A stretch of DNA of 64,000 nucleotides, taken from NCBI RefSeq assembly GCF_029227915.1, contig NC_079876.1:28245828-28309827 (forward strand). Reading direction: 5' to 3'. Every line of letters starts with the position of its first letter. Position 1 is the first letter of the stretch. Shown here in pieces: positions 32,271 through 44,183 of this stretch. Below the pieces are notes generated by a model. It did not search any database. It was not told the origin of the DNA and worked only from the letters and a program-made list of their open reading frames with translations. Made by a program: the position numbers and the translations under genes. The DNA is from Hydractinia symbiolongicarpus (Eukaryota > Cnidaria > Hydrozoa > Anthoathecata > Hydractiniidae).

Positions 32271-33138
32271 AAAGGTTTTGAAAAGGCTGTGGTACTTGAA
32301 GCTGTTGATGGCACAAAAAGTATATGCCAGATGTGAAAATCCTTTTTATCAGTAATAAAATCTCAACAAATGTTGCAAGGATAAGAAAAAAAAAACATTA
32401 TATCTATGAAAATGCTCTTTCTTATCCCTGTTTTTGCACAAAACATTTTGCTGCTCATTCCGTAATTTTCAACATTTTAAATCAGTTATTTGCGAGCGAA
32501 AATTTTCTGCCGGGAAAAATATTCGTCGGGAAAATTTCGTAACTTCACAAAATATTGTCACACTTTACCCCGACTAAATTTTTACCTATAAGGTATTCAA
32601 GCAAAAGAGGTTCTTGTTTCACATACCTGCCTAATTTGTAATACACCACAAGAAGCCCAGAGTCTATAACAATTTCCGCAACAACATTCGAAATTGTTCG
32701 AAATCTGTAACGTTTTAAGTGCGTCTAGTATGAAATGGATTTAACACAGGCAGAATAACCATCCATAAGCTGCGTTAAGTTTAACCCGATAGCATTAAGT
32801 TTGACGCATAACGTCTTTTAGTGAAAGTAAGCATTAGGGTTGGCATCATGGTGTTAGGCTTAACACGCTCAAGTGGGCACTACGAAAACTATAGTATTGG
32901 TTTTCGTCGGGGGGAGGGCAAGTAAAAAATTTAAAATGGCGGAGCAGAATAACCAAACGTAATAAAGAATGAATACTTTTTTTTGCTTTTTAGGGGAGTG
33001 CAAAAATATACATTATATTTATAGCAAGTATCTGGGAATAGCACAAAAATTGTACCGAAATTTTGTATGGCTAGCTCTATATTTTCATGCAACAACCGAA
33101 TTACAGATTTACAGGAAGTAAAAAAGGTTGCAAAACAT
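32271..33138. other. Anonymous spacer
   Basis: No gene seen. The start may be more pogo-like relic. The end at 33134-33148 is the (ATG)n tail of the next LINE, read on the minus strand. Confidence 0.35.
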
Positions 33139-34040
33139 CATCATCATCATTCTCGGCTTAACGTCCGTTTTCCATGCTAGCATGGATTGGACGGGGTATA
33201 TTAATGACCCTCTTCCAATCTGATCTACACTGTGTTAGATCTAAACTCAACTTCCTCTGTATCAAGCCTGTCCTTATAACCTCCTGCCAAGTCTTTCTCG
33301 GTCTGCCTCTTGGCTTTGCCCCAGGAACTATCAAGTCTCTACACTTTCTTACCCAATTATCCCCCTCTATTCTTTCCAAGTGCCCCAGCCAATTCAATCT
33401 TCTTATCTGGATAACATCTTTAATTCTACAGATACTTAGCCTGCTTCTTAGCTCATCTGAACTCTTTCTGTTTCTCAGACTGGCGTTACACATCCACCTA
33501 ACCATTCTCATATCATTCCTTTCTAAACTGTAAAGACCTTCCTGTTCACTGCCCATGTCTCATTACCGTACAACATAGCACTTCTTACACAGCCCTCATA
33601 CAACCTACCTTTTAACTCAATTGACAAGACTCTGCTAGTCAATAACGGAAGTAACTCTCTGAACCTTTCCCAATCAGAACATATCCTGCAAGTAACACTT
33701 CTTCCAAAAACCCCTTTCACTGCCCAACATATCACCTAATAACAGAAGTTCTCAACTATCTTTAACGAGCCACTGTTGTACATCATTGAAGCTGGAAATA
33801 CTTCATTATCTCTAATCTCACCTTTGCAACGCTTGCATACAAACTGAATGTCAGCTCTTAACCTTCCACTAATACTGCTGCACTTCTTATGTACCCAATG
33901 CTTACAAGTCTGACAAAGAATTGAGTTACTACCAACCCCTTTCCTGCAGAGTCCACAAGTCCACTTTGCAACTACAAGGTCACACTTGGCTGCAATGCTA
34001 CTAATCATGACTTTAGACTTTGCTGTGTTCACCCTTAGCC
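33134..34040 (-). pseudogene. LINE 3' end: RT C-terminal region with PHD-like zinc finger
   Basis: On the minus strand, KSKVMISS is followed by KWTCGLCRKGVGSNSILCQT and CKHWVHKKCSSISGRL...CKRC (34000-33810), a cysteine/histidine cluster that some RT-bearing LINEs carry in the RT C-terminal region. SLKIVENFCY and LLTSRVLSIELKGRLYEGCV with MLYGNETWAVNRK follow, then DMRMVRWMCN, IRRLNWLGHLERIEGDNWVR and PRGRPRKTW. Frames shift at about 33736 and 33530. The 3' end has an exact palindrome CCATGCTAGCATGG (33171-33184) and an (ATG)n run at 33134-33148. The element is 5'-truncated, as typical of target-primed reverse transcription. Confidence 0.75.
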
Positions 34041-35889
34041 CTTTCTCTTCTAGCGAAACACTAAAGAAAATTATGTACAGCTACATGTCGCATCATAGAC
34101 ATATCAAAAAAAAAAATTCGTTCGTCACAGTAATGTCTTCAGCCCTGATACCCGACAACTGCTATCGACAATATTTTGCAATAATTTTTATCCACATTTC
34201 GATTTTCAATTTTTATTGTGTATTAGGCTAGCCTTGAAAAAATGCTTGTGTCGCCTGGACTAATCGGCAGCCGTGAAACTATGCACTTAATACAGGTTGC
34301 CTCCCGTGACAGAAAATATTTAGTCAATTTCTTCAGGAATTTTTTTCAACTTTGCGACAATAGCTGTCGAAAGATTTTTTGGAGACATCCCTTTTAGCGA
34401 AATTCAGGAAAAACATTCTTCTAATCTGGATCTACATACAATTCATATGTAAATTTTAATTTTAGCAGTATTTTTTACGTCTTCTACATAAACCCTTTAG
34501 GGTATAAATTGCGAAACAAATTCTTTTTAGTGAACTTAGGCAAGTTTAATATCGCGAAATTATAGGACTTTACTAAAATTATTTCTCAAAAAATTAAATT
34601 CTATTATTAAGTAAATCAGTCAATATTGTTTGTCAAATATATCGGAACACAATGTGAAAAAAGAAGACAGTTGGGTTTCGGAACTGTAATCCGGGCTAGT
34701 CTACAAAACTGCAGTTGTTACCGGCTTCGGCAAAGTTGAAAAAAGCTATTTCGGTGAATTTAAATTTGTCGAATCAATCTGAGTTATTTCGTAAAATCTT
34801 TTTTTAAAGGAATATCAAAATTCCAACCAGGTTGGTCATGGTGTTGAATTTTTTCTTATTTTGTACAAATAATACACAACAAACAATACAGTAAAAAAAG
34901 AAACGAAAAACTGTTCGCGAATGATTTTTTCGTTGTAATTTTAGACTCAAGTTATTTTGTTTTTATAGTATACGGAGGAATTCAGTGTCACTACGTTTTT
35001 GGTATGTTATTAATTTTTAACAAAATCTCTGCCTTAAAGTCTATATAATGTAGGTTTTTTTAAACCAACGTGTATGCAGTGATTAACACAACACGACGGC
35101 GGACAAAAATATTTTTTATCCCAAACTTTCACGCATAAATGCTTGCTTTTAAGTATATATACTTGCTATTCCTGATTTTGAAGATTTGGCAGAAGTCTAA
35201 TTTCCCAAGACAAAATTTTGCAGGAGTTTAAATTATAGAAAGTTAATTTTGGCAATTTTTGGGAGGAATTATTATTTCGAGAAATTTTGAAAAAAGCACA
35301 CCACGGATTTTTGAATTCCAGTTTTTCTTGTAAATAGCATATTTTTTTAATGTGGCCCTGATTTCTTTCCCCCACACAGTGTTGTGTAGCGTACATCAGA
35401 ATTTTAAACCACTCGAGATATGCTTAAAGCTGTCTCCTACAAAAAATATTAGTTGGTTGATTTTATATGAAAGAATTTAAAATGCTATCTAGCTATCAAT
35501 CTTTTTTTAGTTGTTTTTTAATACCCTTTATTGGTTTCTGAGATATATAGGGCTGGGAAGTTTAGCTAGTTATGCAATGTTATGACATAAATTAGATGCA
35601 GAAAAACAATTGCTGGTAGAAAAGGGGATAACTAAGTATCATTATTAACGTGAATATATTTAAAATATCAAACTGGATTTTTTTAGAGGTAATATGGAGA
35701 TTCCTAAACAACCTCTCCAGCTCTATTATATAAGCAATTCTTGAATTCTCAGCAAAGTTCAAACAAAATCTCCCGCTACCTTAGTGAAGTGAATTAAAAT
35801 TTCGTTATTCACAAAATACGCCTCGAATTAGTGTGTAGCTTGTGCATAGGTTTTATGATGCCCCGATGTTGCAGTTAAATGAGGATCCC
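34041..35889. other. Anonymous 1.8-kb region
   Basis: No gene or clear repeat. Short ORFs (33986-34231 plus, 35166-35396 minus) show no domain. Confidence 0.4.
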
Positions 35890-35904
35890 CAGCCGGCACA
35901 AAGA

Positions 35905-36185
35905 CGTTTAAAAGACGTCTAAAACTGGTCTAATATATCCGCTTTTAAGACGTTTGTTGCAAGACGTCTTTTAGACGTCTAAGGAAAGACGTTTTTTAGA
36001 CATCTTGCCCAGACGTTTTTAAGACGTCTTGCCGTAGACCTGTTTCAGACGTCTAAAAAGTGGACAATATAGACGTGATTTAGATGCTTTTAAGACGTCT
36101 TTCTCAGACGTTTGTAAGACGTCTTGTTGTAGACCTGTTTTAGACGTCTTTCTAAAAGGTTTTAAAGACGTGTTATAGCAGACAT
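35905..36185. repeat. Cluster of AAGACGTCTT-type palindromes
   Basis: GACGTC or one-base variants occur more than ten times in about 280 bp, often as aagacgtctt or as tagacgtcta, with spacer words such as agacctgttt repeated. The period is irregular (about 20-45 bp). No coding capacity. Confidence 0.85.
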
Positions 36186-36583
36186 TTTATGCCGTACACG
36201 TTTTTGTATGTCATGGCACAGTGCGCGTATTTTAAGCATTAAAACTTAATTCTGTTATAAGGATTTAAAATTTATTCCCTTATCACTGGACAAAGATCTT
36301 TCTTACTTACTTCGCTTAAAAAATACCCTGTCCAGTTTTCAACGCGGGGACGATAATAAGTCTGATGTTTATTTACAACAATTTATTCCATTATAAACAA
36401 TATCATTTGCAACAATAAATAATTTCACAACAATAGTTTAATAACAATTTTTCTGGTACAATTCCTATATTTTCCTACCCCAAATGAGGAGAAAAATAAG
36501 AAAAAACACACATTTTCTTCCAACATTCAGAAAGAAAATGTTCTAAAAAACCTGTCAACGTACCTCGAGTTGTTCAATTCATA
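36186..36583. other. Leader of the LINE or spacer
   Basis: No ORF. It directly precedes the LINE coding frame and may be its 5' UTR. An upstream element start could not be placed. Confidence 0.35.
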
Positions 36584-39500
36584 ATGGCGGCAAGGCGTGC
36601 GGACGTGTTTTGCTTGCTCCTGTTGTTCATTTTTATTTATACATGTTTTTGCATCAGAAAAAGTTGCTTTTGTCAACCAGATGGGATCAGTATCACTATT
36701 ACTGGTTTGTGTAAAGAACAAGAAGAAACATTCGTTTATTCGTCACTGTTTGCAGTTAGATCGAAGTCCATAGCTCGATACAGAAAAAGAAGTTTGATTT
36801 GTTTGTTATTACTGGCTTGCGGAGATGTCGAAAGATGTCCAGGACCGCAATATGAACAGATAAAATCGTTTACAAACATGAAAGGTATAAAGTTCTTACA
36901 CCAAAATATCAGAGGAATTTTTCATAACATGGCAAATCTTACTGCATTATTATCTTATGAAAATCGTATAGACATTTTGACATTATCTGAAACTCACATC
37001 GAAGCACAGAATGGGTGTGATAACAACGATTTATACACAATACCGGGGTACAACTTCATTTCACGTTGTAGAGAAATTGGGAAAGGTGGAGGTGTGGCCA
37101 CTTATATATCGGAACAATTGACATGGAAAAGGAGGGAAGATCTAGAGGTGAATGACATTGAATGTATCTGGCTCGAAATTTTTCCGAAAAACGCAAAAAG
37201 TTTTCTTATATGCTGTATGTATAGACCCCCTGACTCATCTCTATATCTGAATTCTCGTTTTAACGAAATTTTAAGAGAAATGTTAATAGCTGTTAATAAA
37301 TTAACACTAGAAACAATCATTATGGGCGATGTTAATGTGAATTATTTGAAACAAGGTGATCATCGTGAAATCAAAGATATATTCAAATTGCAATCATTTG
37401 TACAGCTCGTAAAAAAGCCCACGAGAATAACGCAAGACACTGAAACATTAATTGATGTGATATTTACTAACAAAAGTTCGACGATCTCCCACACGGACGT
37501 TCTACCTCTGAGTCTGAGTGATCACGATTGTATTGGTTGCGTAAGAAAAGTTAACCATCAAAAGTTTAAATCGCGCACCACACGATGTCGAAATTACAAC
37601 AAATATGACCCTGAAAAATTGAACACAGACATAAATAATCATGATTGGCAACCTATGTATGAAATGAGTTCCGTGGAAAGTTCCTGGGAATATTTTAAAA
37701 CAACAGTACATGCTATAATCGACAAGCACGCTCCCGTTATAACCAAAATGGTAAAAGGACGTTCCTGTCCGTGGTTGAGTGCTGAAATTAAGAAACATAT
37801 GAACAATCGAGATAAACTCTTGAGGAAGGCACGAAAAACGAAGAAAGCGTCAAATTGGTGTTTGTACAGACAATTAAAAAATCTTTGTAACAACAAAATT
37901 TGAGTTGCAAGAAATGGTTATCAGAAAAACTTGTTAGTGGAAAACCGGCATAATCCTCGTAAGTTTTGGAAAACAATCAAAAGCATATTTCCTGCAGGAA
38001 AGTCATCATCTCCAACAAATAGTGATCAGCCGGATGCAGCTGAGAAACTTCTTTACGCTAACAAATTTTGTCGATACTTTTCAGATTGCGCTAGAAAATT
38101 GAAGGACGTCGCTTTTCCATTACGAAACCTTATATGGAGATATACTCCAATAATTTCGACCAGGACTGATAAACTCTTTCATTTTCATTACGTCACGAAA
38201 GTGTTTGTCGAAAAAGAATTAAAAAAATCTTTGAAGAGAAAGAAAGCCACCGGTGCAGATGACATACCACCGGGTGTTTTGAAAGATGCTGCTACACTCC
38301 TTTCTCAACCATTAGCATTCATTATAAACCTGTCGCTGCGTACCAGTACAATACCGTCGGACTGGAAAATCGCAAAAGTTACGCCACTTTTTAAGGGAGG
38401 AAATTCATCTGAAGAAACAAACTATCGACCTATCTCAGTTCTTCCTATAGTTTCCAAGATTCTAGAACGTGCTGTTCATCACCAATTAATTGATTATCTA
38501 GAATCAAATAACTTACTTTCTCGAAATCAATTTGGGTACCGTCGAAAACGATCAACGGAGATGGCGACTACGTTATTAACGGACAACATCAGGAAAGAAG
38601 TAGACAGTGGCAATCTAGTTGGTGCAATTTTTGTTGACTTGTCAAAAGCATTTGACACTCTTAGTCATGGATTATTACTGTCAAAATTATGTTCTTATGG
38701 TATTAAAGGAATTGCTTTGAATTGGTTCTCAGACTACCTCTTCAATAGAAAGCAGTATTGCGTAGTAAACAACGTAGCATCCGAAGAGAAAAGTATTGTC
38801 TGTGGTGTACCACAAGGATCCATCTTAGGACCTATCTTGTTTTTACTTTATTTCAATGACTTTGAAGAGTGCGTTAAATATTCTGAAGTCATAGAGTTTG
38901 CAGATGACACGGTGTTATATTTTGCGAGCAAACGGTTACAAGACATCGAAGACAAGTTCAATTACGATCTCGAGAAGATAGCCGAATATCTCAAAGATAA
39001 CGAATTAGTAATAAATCTCAGAAAAGGAAAGACCGAGTCAATGGTATTTGGAACTCAAAAACGACTCTCGATGTATTCACGACAAATGAATTTATATTAC
39101 AATGACGTTCCAATATCTTCAACTACACATTATAAGTATCTTGGTACTGTTTTGGATCCATCTTTGAACATGAACGAAAACTTCAACACGATTTACAAAA
39201 GAGCTTCGAACAAGCTACGTTTGTTAAGTTCACTCAAAATGGGTCTTACTGCGGATGCTGTTAGAAAGATCTACACAGCTATTATTTTACCAGGATTATC
39301 CTATTGCAGTAACGTTCAGCTCAAATTCAGTGATACTCAAATAAAGAGACTCGAATCCATTGACAATCGTGCTAGAATTCTGACTCAACAAAATGTTCCT
39401 GAGATCAGAAAAGAAATTGAAAAACGAGCTGTGCTGTTTGTTAAAAAATGTTTGGATGGTAATGTCTGTGATAACTTTCAAGACTACTTCACTGTGAAGC

Positions 39501-39676
39501 GTCATCAAAGAACAACAAGAAACAACGGTTTTCTTTTATTTATACCTAAAGTGAAATTAGAATTTGCAAAGGGAAGCTTCTTTTCAATGGGTGTGAGTTT
39601 ATTCAACTCTTTACCCATTGGAATTAGGCAATGTGAAATTTTTGAGGAAGCTTTGTGTCAAGCACATTTTGTTTGA
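36584..39676 (+). pseudogene. LINE endonuclease-reverse transcriptase, nearly intact (one nonsense codon)
   Basis: A single frame of 1031 codons is broken only by TGA at 37901-37903. Residues 1-90 have a hydrophobic start and the ACGDVERCPGP motif common before the endonuclease of CR1/jockey-like LINEs. The EEP endonuclease has Asn108 (HQNIRG), Glu136 (SETH), Asp249/Asn251 (GDVNVN), MYRPPD, and the SDHD motif (312-315). After the stop (numbered from 37931) the RT shows TGADDIPPGVL, NYRPISVLP, FVDLSKAFDT (Asp236), GVPQGSILGP and FADD (Asp325, Asp326). A C-terminal RT-associated region ends at 39676. The product nicks target DNA and copies its RNA in the nucleus. A CGA-to-TGA change, typical of methylated CpG, would explain the stop. 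No separate ORF1 is seen. Confidence 0.85.
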
Positions 39677-40046
39677 TAAGTGTATTTGTGAGTGTGTTTT
39701 CCATACAGCCTGGTTTAGCTTTTGACACAATCTTTTTGAGTTTTGTGTTAACATTCTTTTTCAACTGAGGACTCAAATAGTGCACCGTTTTGTGACAGTT
39801 TCTTAGTTTGTTTCCCTGTTTTTCTCGATATAGTCTTTCTCTCTTTTTGTCTCTCATTTTATTCCGTACAAATATACATAATCTTCACATTACATATTTA
39901 CTTTTTATCTATTGTATATAACCATTTTAAATGAATAATAATATTTTTAACATTTTATTTTCAGGACGCATATTTATAACAGTGTTTTATATACTGACAT
40001 GCAAATCCTGTATAAACATTCGTTAAATAATAATAATAATAATAAA
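39677..40046 (+). other. LINE 3' UTR and (TAA)n tail
   Basis: Non-coding and AT-rich, ending in aaataataataataataataa at 40025-40045, a short microsatellite tail of the kind seen at the ends of CR1/L2-type LINEs. Target duplications were not identified. Confidence 0.65.
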
Positions 40047-40570
40047 GTTGCCTCTTTTTTGGCCAGTTAAAAAACAAGGACGGTGTAAAATACTCGATTG
40101 GGTGTGACATTTAGTCAAAAAGGTTTTGTGAAGAAAGCATAAATATCCGTTCCGTACTTGCTTAAATAAACTTTCTGCAAAGTCTTATTCCCAAAATAAA
40201 GCACACAGCTATAGCTAATCCGATGAAATAAATCTAAAACGGTGTTTAAACATCTGGGTACTAATTAGTAAATAAATAACTATACAAATGTACACTAATT
40301 GTTTTTCCGACCCACTCCATCTTTGGCGCTGGGAGCATTTTTTAATTTTACAGCAAAAAATTTGAAGTTTTAATACCATCGTTTCCTTTTCTTCTTCCGT
40401 AATATTTTCGACTTCATTTAGTCCAGCTTAACTAACATCTTCATTATTTTCGATTGTCTGTCTATTACTGTTTTTATATGTCTAAATGTACAATAGAGAA
40501 TATTGCAGGATCTTTATGAAATTCAGGAACACTAAAGGCTTTCGGGAATTACAATTCATTATTGGATTGT
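40047..40570. other. Spacer between LINE tail and companion-type gene
   Basis: No gene recognised. Further 3' exons of the minus-strand gene at 40571-41755 could lie here; I found none with good splice sites and an open frame. Confidence 0.35.
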
Positions 40571-41755
40571 TTAAAATGTGAAAATTGATCTCCATTGATT
40601 ATGTAAACCTAAAAATATTTGTGAAGAACAGAAATGAAGCAGACTTCACATCTTACCTTCCAATCTATCTATTCTTGCTACTTCATCCGTCTTTTCGCTG
40701 CATGGTGTTGATTCAACATCACTAAAAATTGCACGGTAATTTGTTTAAGAGTAACAGAAAAATTGCCATACCTAAGTTTATAAATACGTTTGTTCACTTA
40801 CCTATGAGTATCTAATTGACTAGCAGAGTTCCTATAAAAACATTGATAAAAATTTGATTCATCTTTTCAATGTACGAATAACATTATAAAATTAAAGTTA
40901 AGCTTTTGCAAATATACCTGGATTGTATAAACTTTCTTTTCAGTGAAATACTTGGTGGTGATGACAATTGTGGTGGTGGTGGTGGAGGTGGAGAGTCTGG
41001 TAATGATGGCAGCCTATTTTATGAAATATTAAAGTTGTACATAAGAGGACTCTGTAATAATAATTTCTGCTCCTTTACAATCGTAGATAATGATTTGTTT
41101 AAAAACAGAAATGACAAATTTTTGCCTTCGTACCTTTCATTCAAATACAAATTGATGGCCGATGCCAACTTTGAAGACTTTTTCTTTTCCACTAAACAAA
41201 ATTAATAATATTATACAAAAAAAAAAATGATATGCTTTTTGTTTTTTGGAAATTTCGAAAAATATAATTCTAGAAATTTATACCTTTTTTAAATACAATG
41301 TCATTTTCACTACTCCCTATGTTTTGACAATGATCTTCTTCACCTAATTTAATGAAAATACTTTTTAATAATTAGCACTCAGTAAGTATTTTATAAAACA
41401 ATACTGTGTTTTCAAAATGTTCATGTCCCTGGGACTTAAGGTTTAGGTTCTTATATTGATACTTATAATACCATCTGTATTATCTAGTATCCAATCAAAC
41501 ACTAACTTATTAACATAGAATTCAACAACACTTACAATGTGGGAAATTGTATTAAAATCTATACATACCAGTGAATAAAATTTTCGACACAGGTATTTGC
41601 TGCCAATCTTGAGACGGTTCAGTCCGTGTTTTATAAAACCTGTAGTTGTTAATTGACTTTGGCCAGTACAAAATATTGTCAATCACCCAATTTGATGGCA
41701 CAGTTGACATTTGCTTTTCACCATTTTCCAAATATTCAATACAGCTGTAACTCAT
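40571..41755 (-). CDS. Multi-exon small protein with CYWP-type motif, probable transposon companion
   Basis: Proposed exons on the minus strand: 41755-41569, 41343-41284, 41191-41134, 41013-40918, 40831-40802, 40721-40657 and 40608-40571. Every junction has GT and AG and the frame stays open for about 177 residues. Exon 1 has SCIEYLENGEKQMSTVPSNW and ILYWPK, then EPSQDW, a pattern (VPSNW...CYWP...P..DW) that I know from unnamed cnidarian proteins often found beside transposases. Later exons encode a Lys-rich piece, a Pro-run (eight Pro) and a Glu/Asp-rich helix. The last exon is weak (48-bp intron), so the real C-terminus, possibly a DUF4806-like domain, may be lost where the LINE inserted. 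It lies on the same strand and 0.6 kb downstream of the transposase relic. Function unknown. Confidence 0.55.
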
Positions 41756-42357
41756 TCTAAGCTAAGTAATCTATGAATAAAGCCTGTCAGTTAACTTTTT
41801 ACTATCTGACTGAAAAAATGACTAGAAATTATCAAACATCATTTTTTTTTTGTTATTTGGGTTAAATATCCTATGTCAACAGACTAATAACTAATATCTA
41901 CATATTTTCCACTGTTATATTTAACACTTTCAAGACACCAAATTTATACACTGCAGTTTATGAAAATGCAGACAACATAACATAATTACTCACTAATCAA
42001 AAACTATTTCATTCAAAATCTAATACTTTAGTCGTAACAATCCATTTGTTTCATAATTGTGATAAATATTCTACCTCAACAAACTATAAATAATATCGGC
42101 ATATTCTTAACTTAACTTATTGACTGTACACTGTTGCAACACTTTCAAGACACAACACACAACATTAACATAGTTTATTGAAGGACTTGGTGATTAAATG
42201 AGGAACATGTATATACATTATGGTAAGCTAAATTATGCAAGCAGGCTCTAGTATATATATATGTATATATTATACAAGTATAATAAAATATTAAAACTTT
42301 TTTTTTCAATTTCATGCAACAATGGGTAAAGAACTATACATTCCTTAAATGGCAACA
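41756..42357. other. Spacer between companion-type gene and transposase relic
   Basis: AT-rich. Two diverged direct copies of a segment with 'ataaatattctacctcaacaaactaataact'-like words occur at about 41860-41945 and 42060-42150. A TA run lies at 42256-42270. No gene. Confidence 0.4.
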
Positions 42358-44183
42358 TCACAACTTTTTTTTTAAGTCACAAAGTTTCACATCTTTTACA
42401 GTTTTTCTTTCATTGGAATCTTTGATGTACACAAGGTCTATCGTTCTTGAATCAATTGGAATTGAATAAAGAGGATCACAAGTTTTTGCTTTGTAAACAT
42501 CACATAGTAACATTTCATTATCAAGCACTTCCCTTACTTTGCAAATATTCCCATTGACGCATTGAAATCCAGAATTTTGTGGCTTATTTGATAAAACCGA
42601 AACATTAGAATTAATTCCGCCAACACGTTTCATTATTTGAGCAACAGGATTGAAATGCAGGTATTTCATTTAATGAACATGATAAATTTTTTACATCATC
42701 ATTAAATGGATCAGTGAATGCACATTGTAGACTGCAAACGAACTACCATAGATATCTTTACAGCAGTTAACAAACCAAATTAGTAAATCTTTGGCATAGT
42801 CAACTAAATCTGGCTGATTTTCAATGCCATCAGATAATAAAACACGCATTGCAATATTTAAGGCAAGGAAGTGGCTATAAACATCATTAGACATAATACC
42901 CTTTAAAACAAAAGGACCATGGTACAGAAAGAACTGGCGAAACTCAGAGGCTTTCCAGTCTGGTAGCCCTGCAAGCGAACGAGGCTTTCTATTAAATTCA
43001 GATGGCATTTTTCCATGAAACAGAAGCAATTTTTCAGTTGATTTCATATTTGATATTTGACATAATGGTGGTCCTTTAGTTAAAAAGTTTAGCAAACGTT
43101 CAACCACGCCAAGCAACACTAGATGCGTATAATTAAGAGGAAAGTGTTGATCATATCCAAATTTAACTCAGTGAGGGGTGAAATTTCATTTTTTTGATGA
43201 GAATGTTGGTAACTTAAGGATTGGTACTCTTGATCTTTTCTTCGTTCATCTGCTCCAAAATCGTTGAACACAATGCGGTTTTGTAAATATTGTCCTTTAA
43301 TTTTACAGCGTTCACAGGAATGATAACCAGTATGACCCATAATACATTTGAGTAAAGAACGAGCAGGAGCGTCACAAATTATCGCTTGAAGATTAAATTA
43401 GTATAGCTTATTTTCTATTCTGACAACATCTTGCAACAGGGTTTTTGCCTCAACAATAAATTCTGACAGATAATCTGCAGGTGAATTTGGTTTAGCATAG
43501 GCATGAAAAATAACAATAGGAAATACATGATTACTGTTATTAATGTAACCAAATATTGGCCACAGCTGAGAACTGAAGGATTTCGACAAAGGCAAACCAT
43601 CAATGAACAACTAATGTAATGGCATCAGCGTCCAAAGACAGAAAAGAAAAAGCTTTATTGATTCCTTTTTCTATGCCCACATACCCAAAGGTCACTCCAC
43701 ACTTTGTGGTAGTCTGTACTGTTCTTGGTGTTCTCAGTTGTGTCCGTGAATCTTTCGGAAGTTCTGACAGACCACTATTTCTCAGTAAACACAATAGTTT
43801 ATTAATGCATTCTCTAGAGCAGTTGCACTTAACTGCCCATGTAGCTAAATTAAATTGCAACTCACACTGTTTTTTAACATCTTCACCAATCACATCTACG
43901 TCATCCATTGACAGAGAGGACACTGTTTTTTACCATCTTCACCAATCACATCTACGTCATCCATTGACATAGAGGAACTTGATGACGACTCTGCACTTTC
44001 AAGATCTGACACAAAACTACAGTCAGCACTACCTAAATCTGATTTATCACTTCTAATAGCAATTTCTGCTGTTTCGACTGCAGGCATAGGCTCATCATTA
44101 CTATCACTACTGAACTCTCTAAACAACCTTTCTGTATCACGCTAGAGTTTCCTTCTAGCATGCCTTTTCTTTGACTTTTGCAT
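42358..44183 (-). pseudogene. DUF4218-type transposase, decayed
   Basis: Starting at ATG 44183 (MQKSKKRHARRKL, then TAG), the pieces follow in order on the minus strand. They are an acidic N-terminus (44126-43930), then WAVKCNCSRECINKLLCLLR with LSELPKDSRTQLRTPR and FGYVGIEKGI. FIDGLPLSKSFSSQLWPIFG with AKPNSPADYLSEF follows (43608-43460), then ICDAPARSLLKC and GYHSCERCKIKG. After that come VLLGVVERLLNFL with GLPDWKASEFRQFFLYHGP and NVHSLIHL, and NPVAQIMKRVGG (42640). This matches the large multi-copy family in cnidarians and insects annotated with DUF4218-like regions, which I take as EnSpm/CACTA-like or a relative. Stops, a 56-bp duplication and at least three frameshifts inactivate it. Confidence 0.7.
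43865..43976. repeat. 56-bp tandem duplication inside the transposase relic
   Basis: 43865-43920 and 43921-43976 are near-identical. As 56 is not a multiple of three, the duplication shifts the reading frame and repeats MDDVDVIGEDGKKQC. Confidence 0.9.

Noticed and set aside
40906-41205. Plus-strand ORF with a glycine run
   Set aside because: It is the complement of a proline-rich exon and an intron of the minus-strand gene at 40571-41755, whose splice sites and frame fit better.
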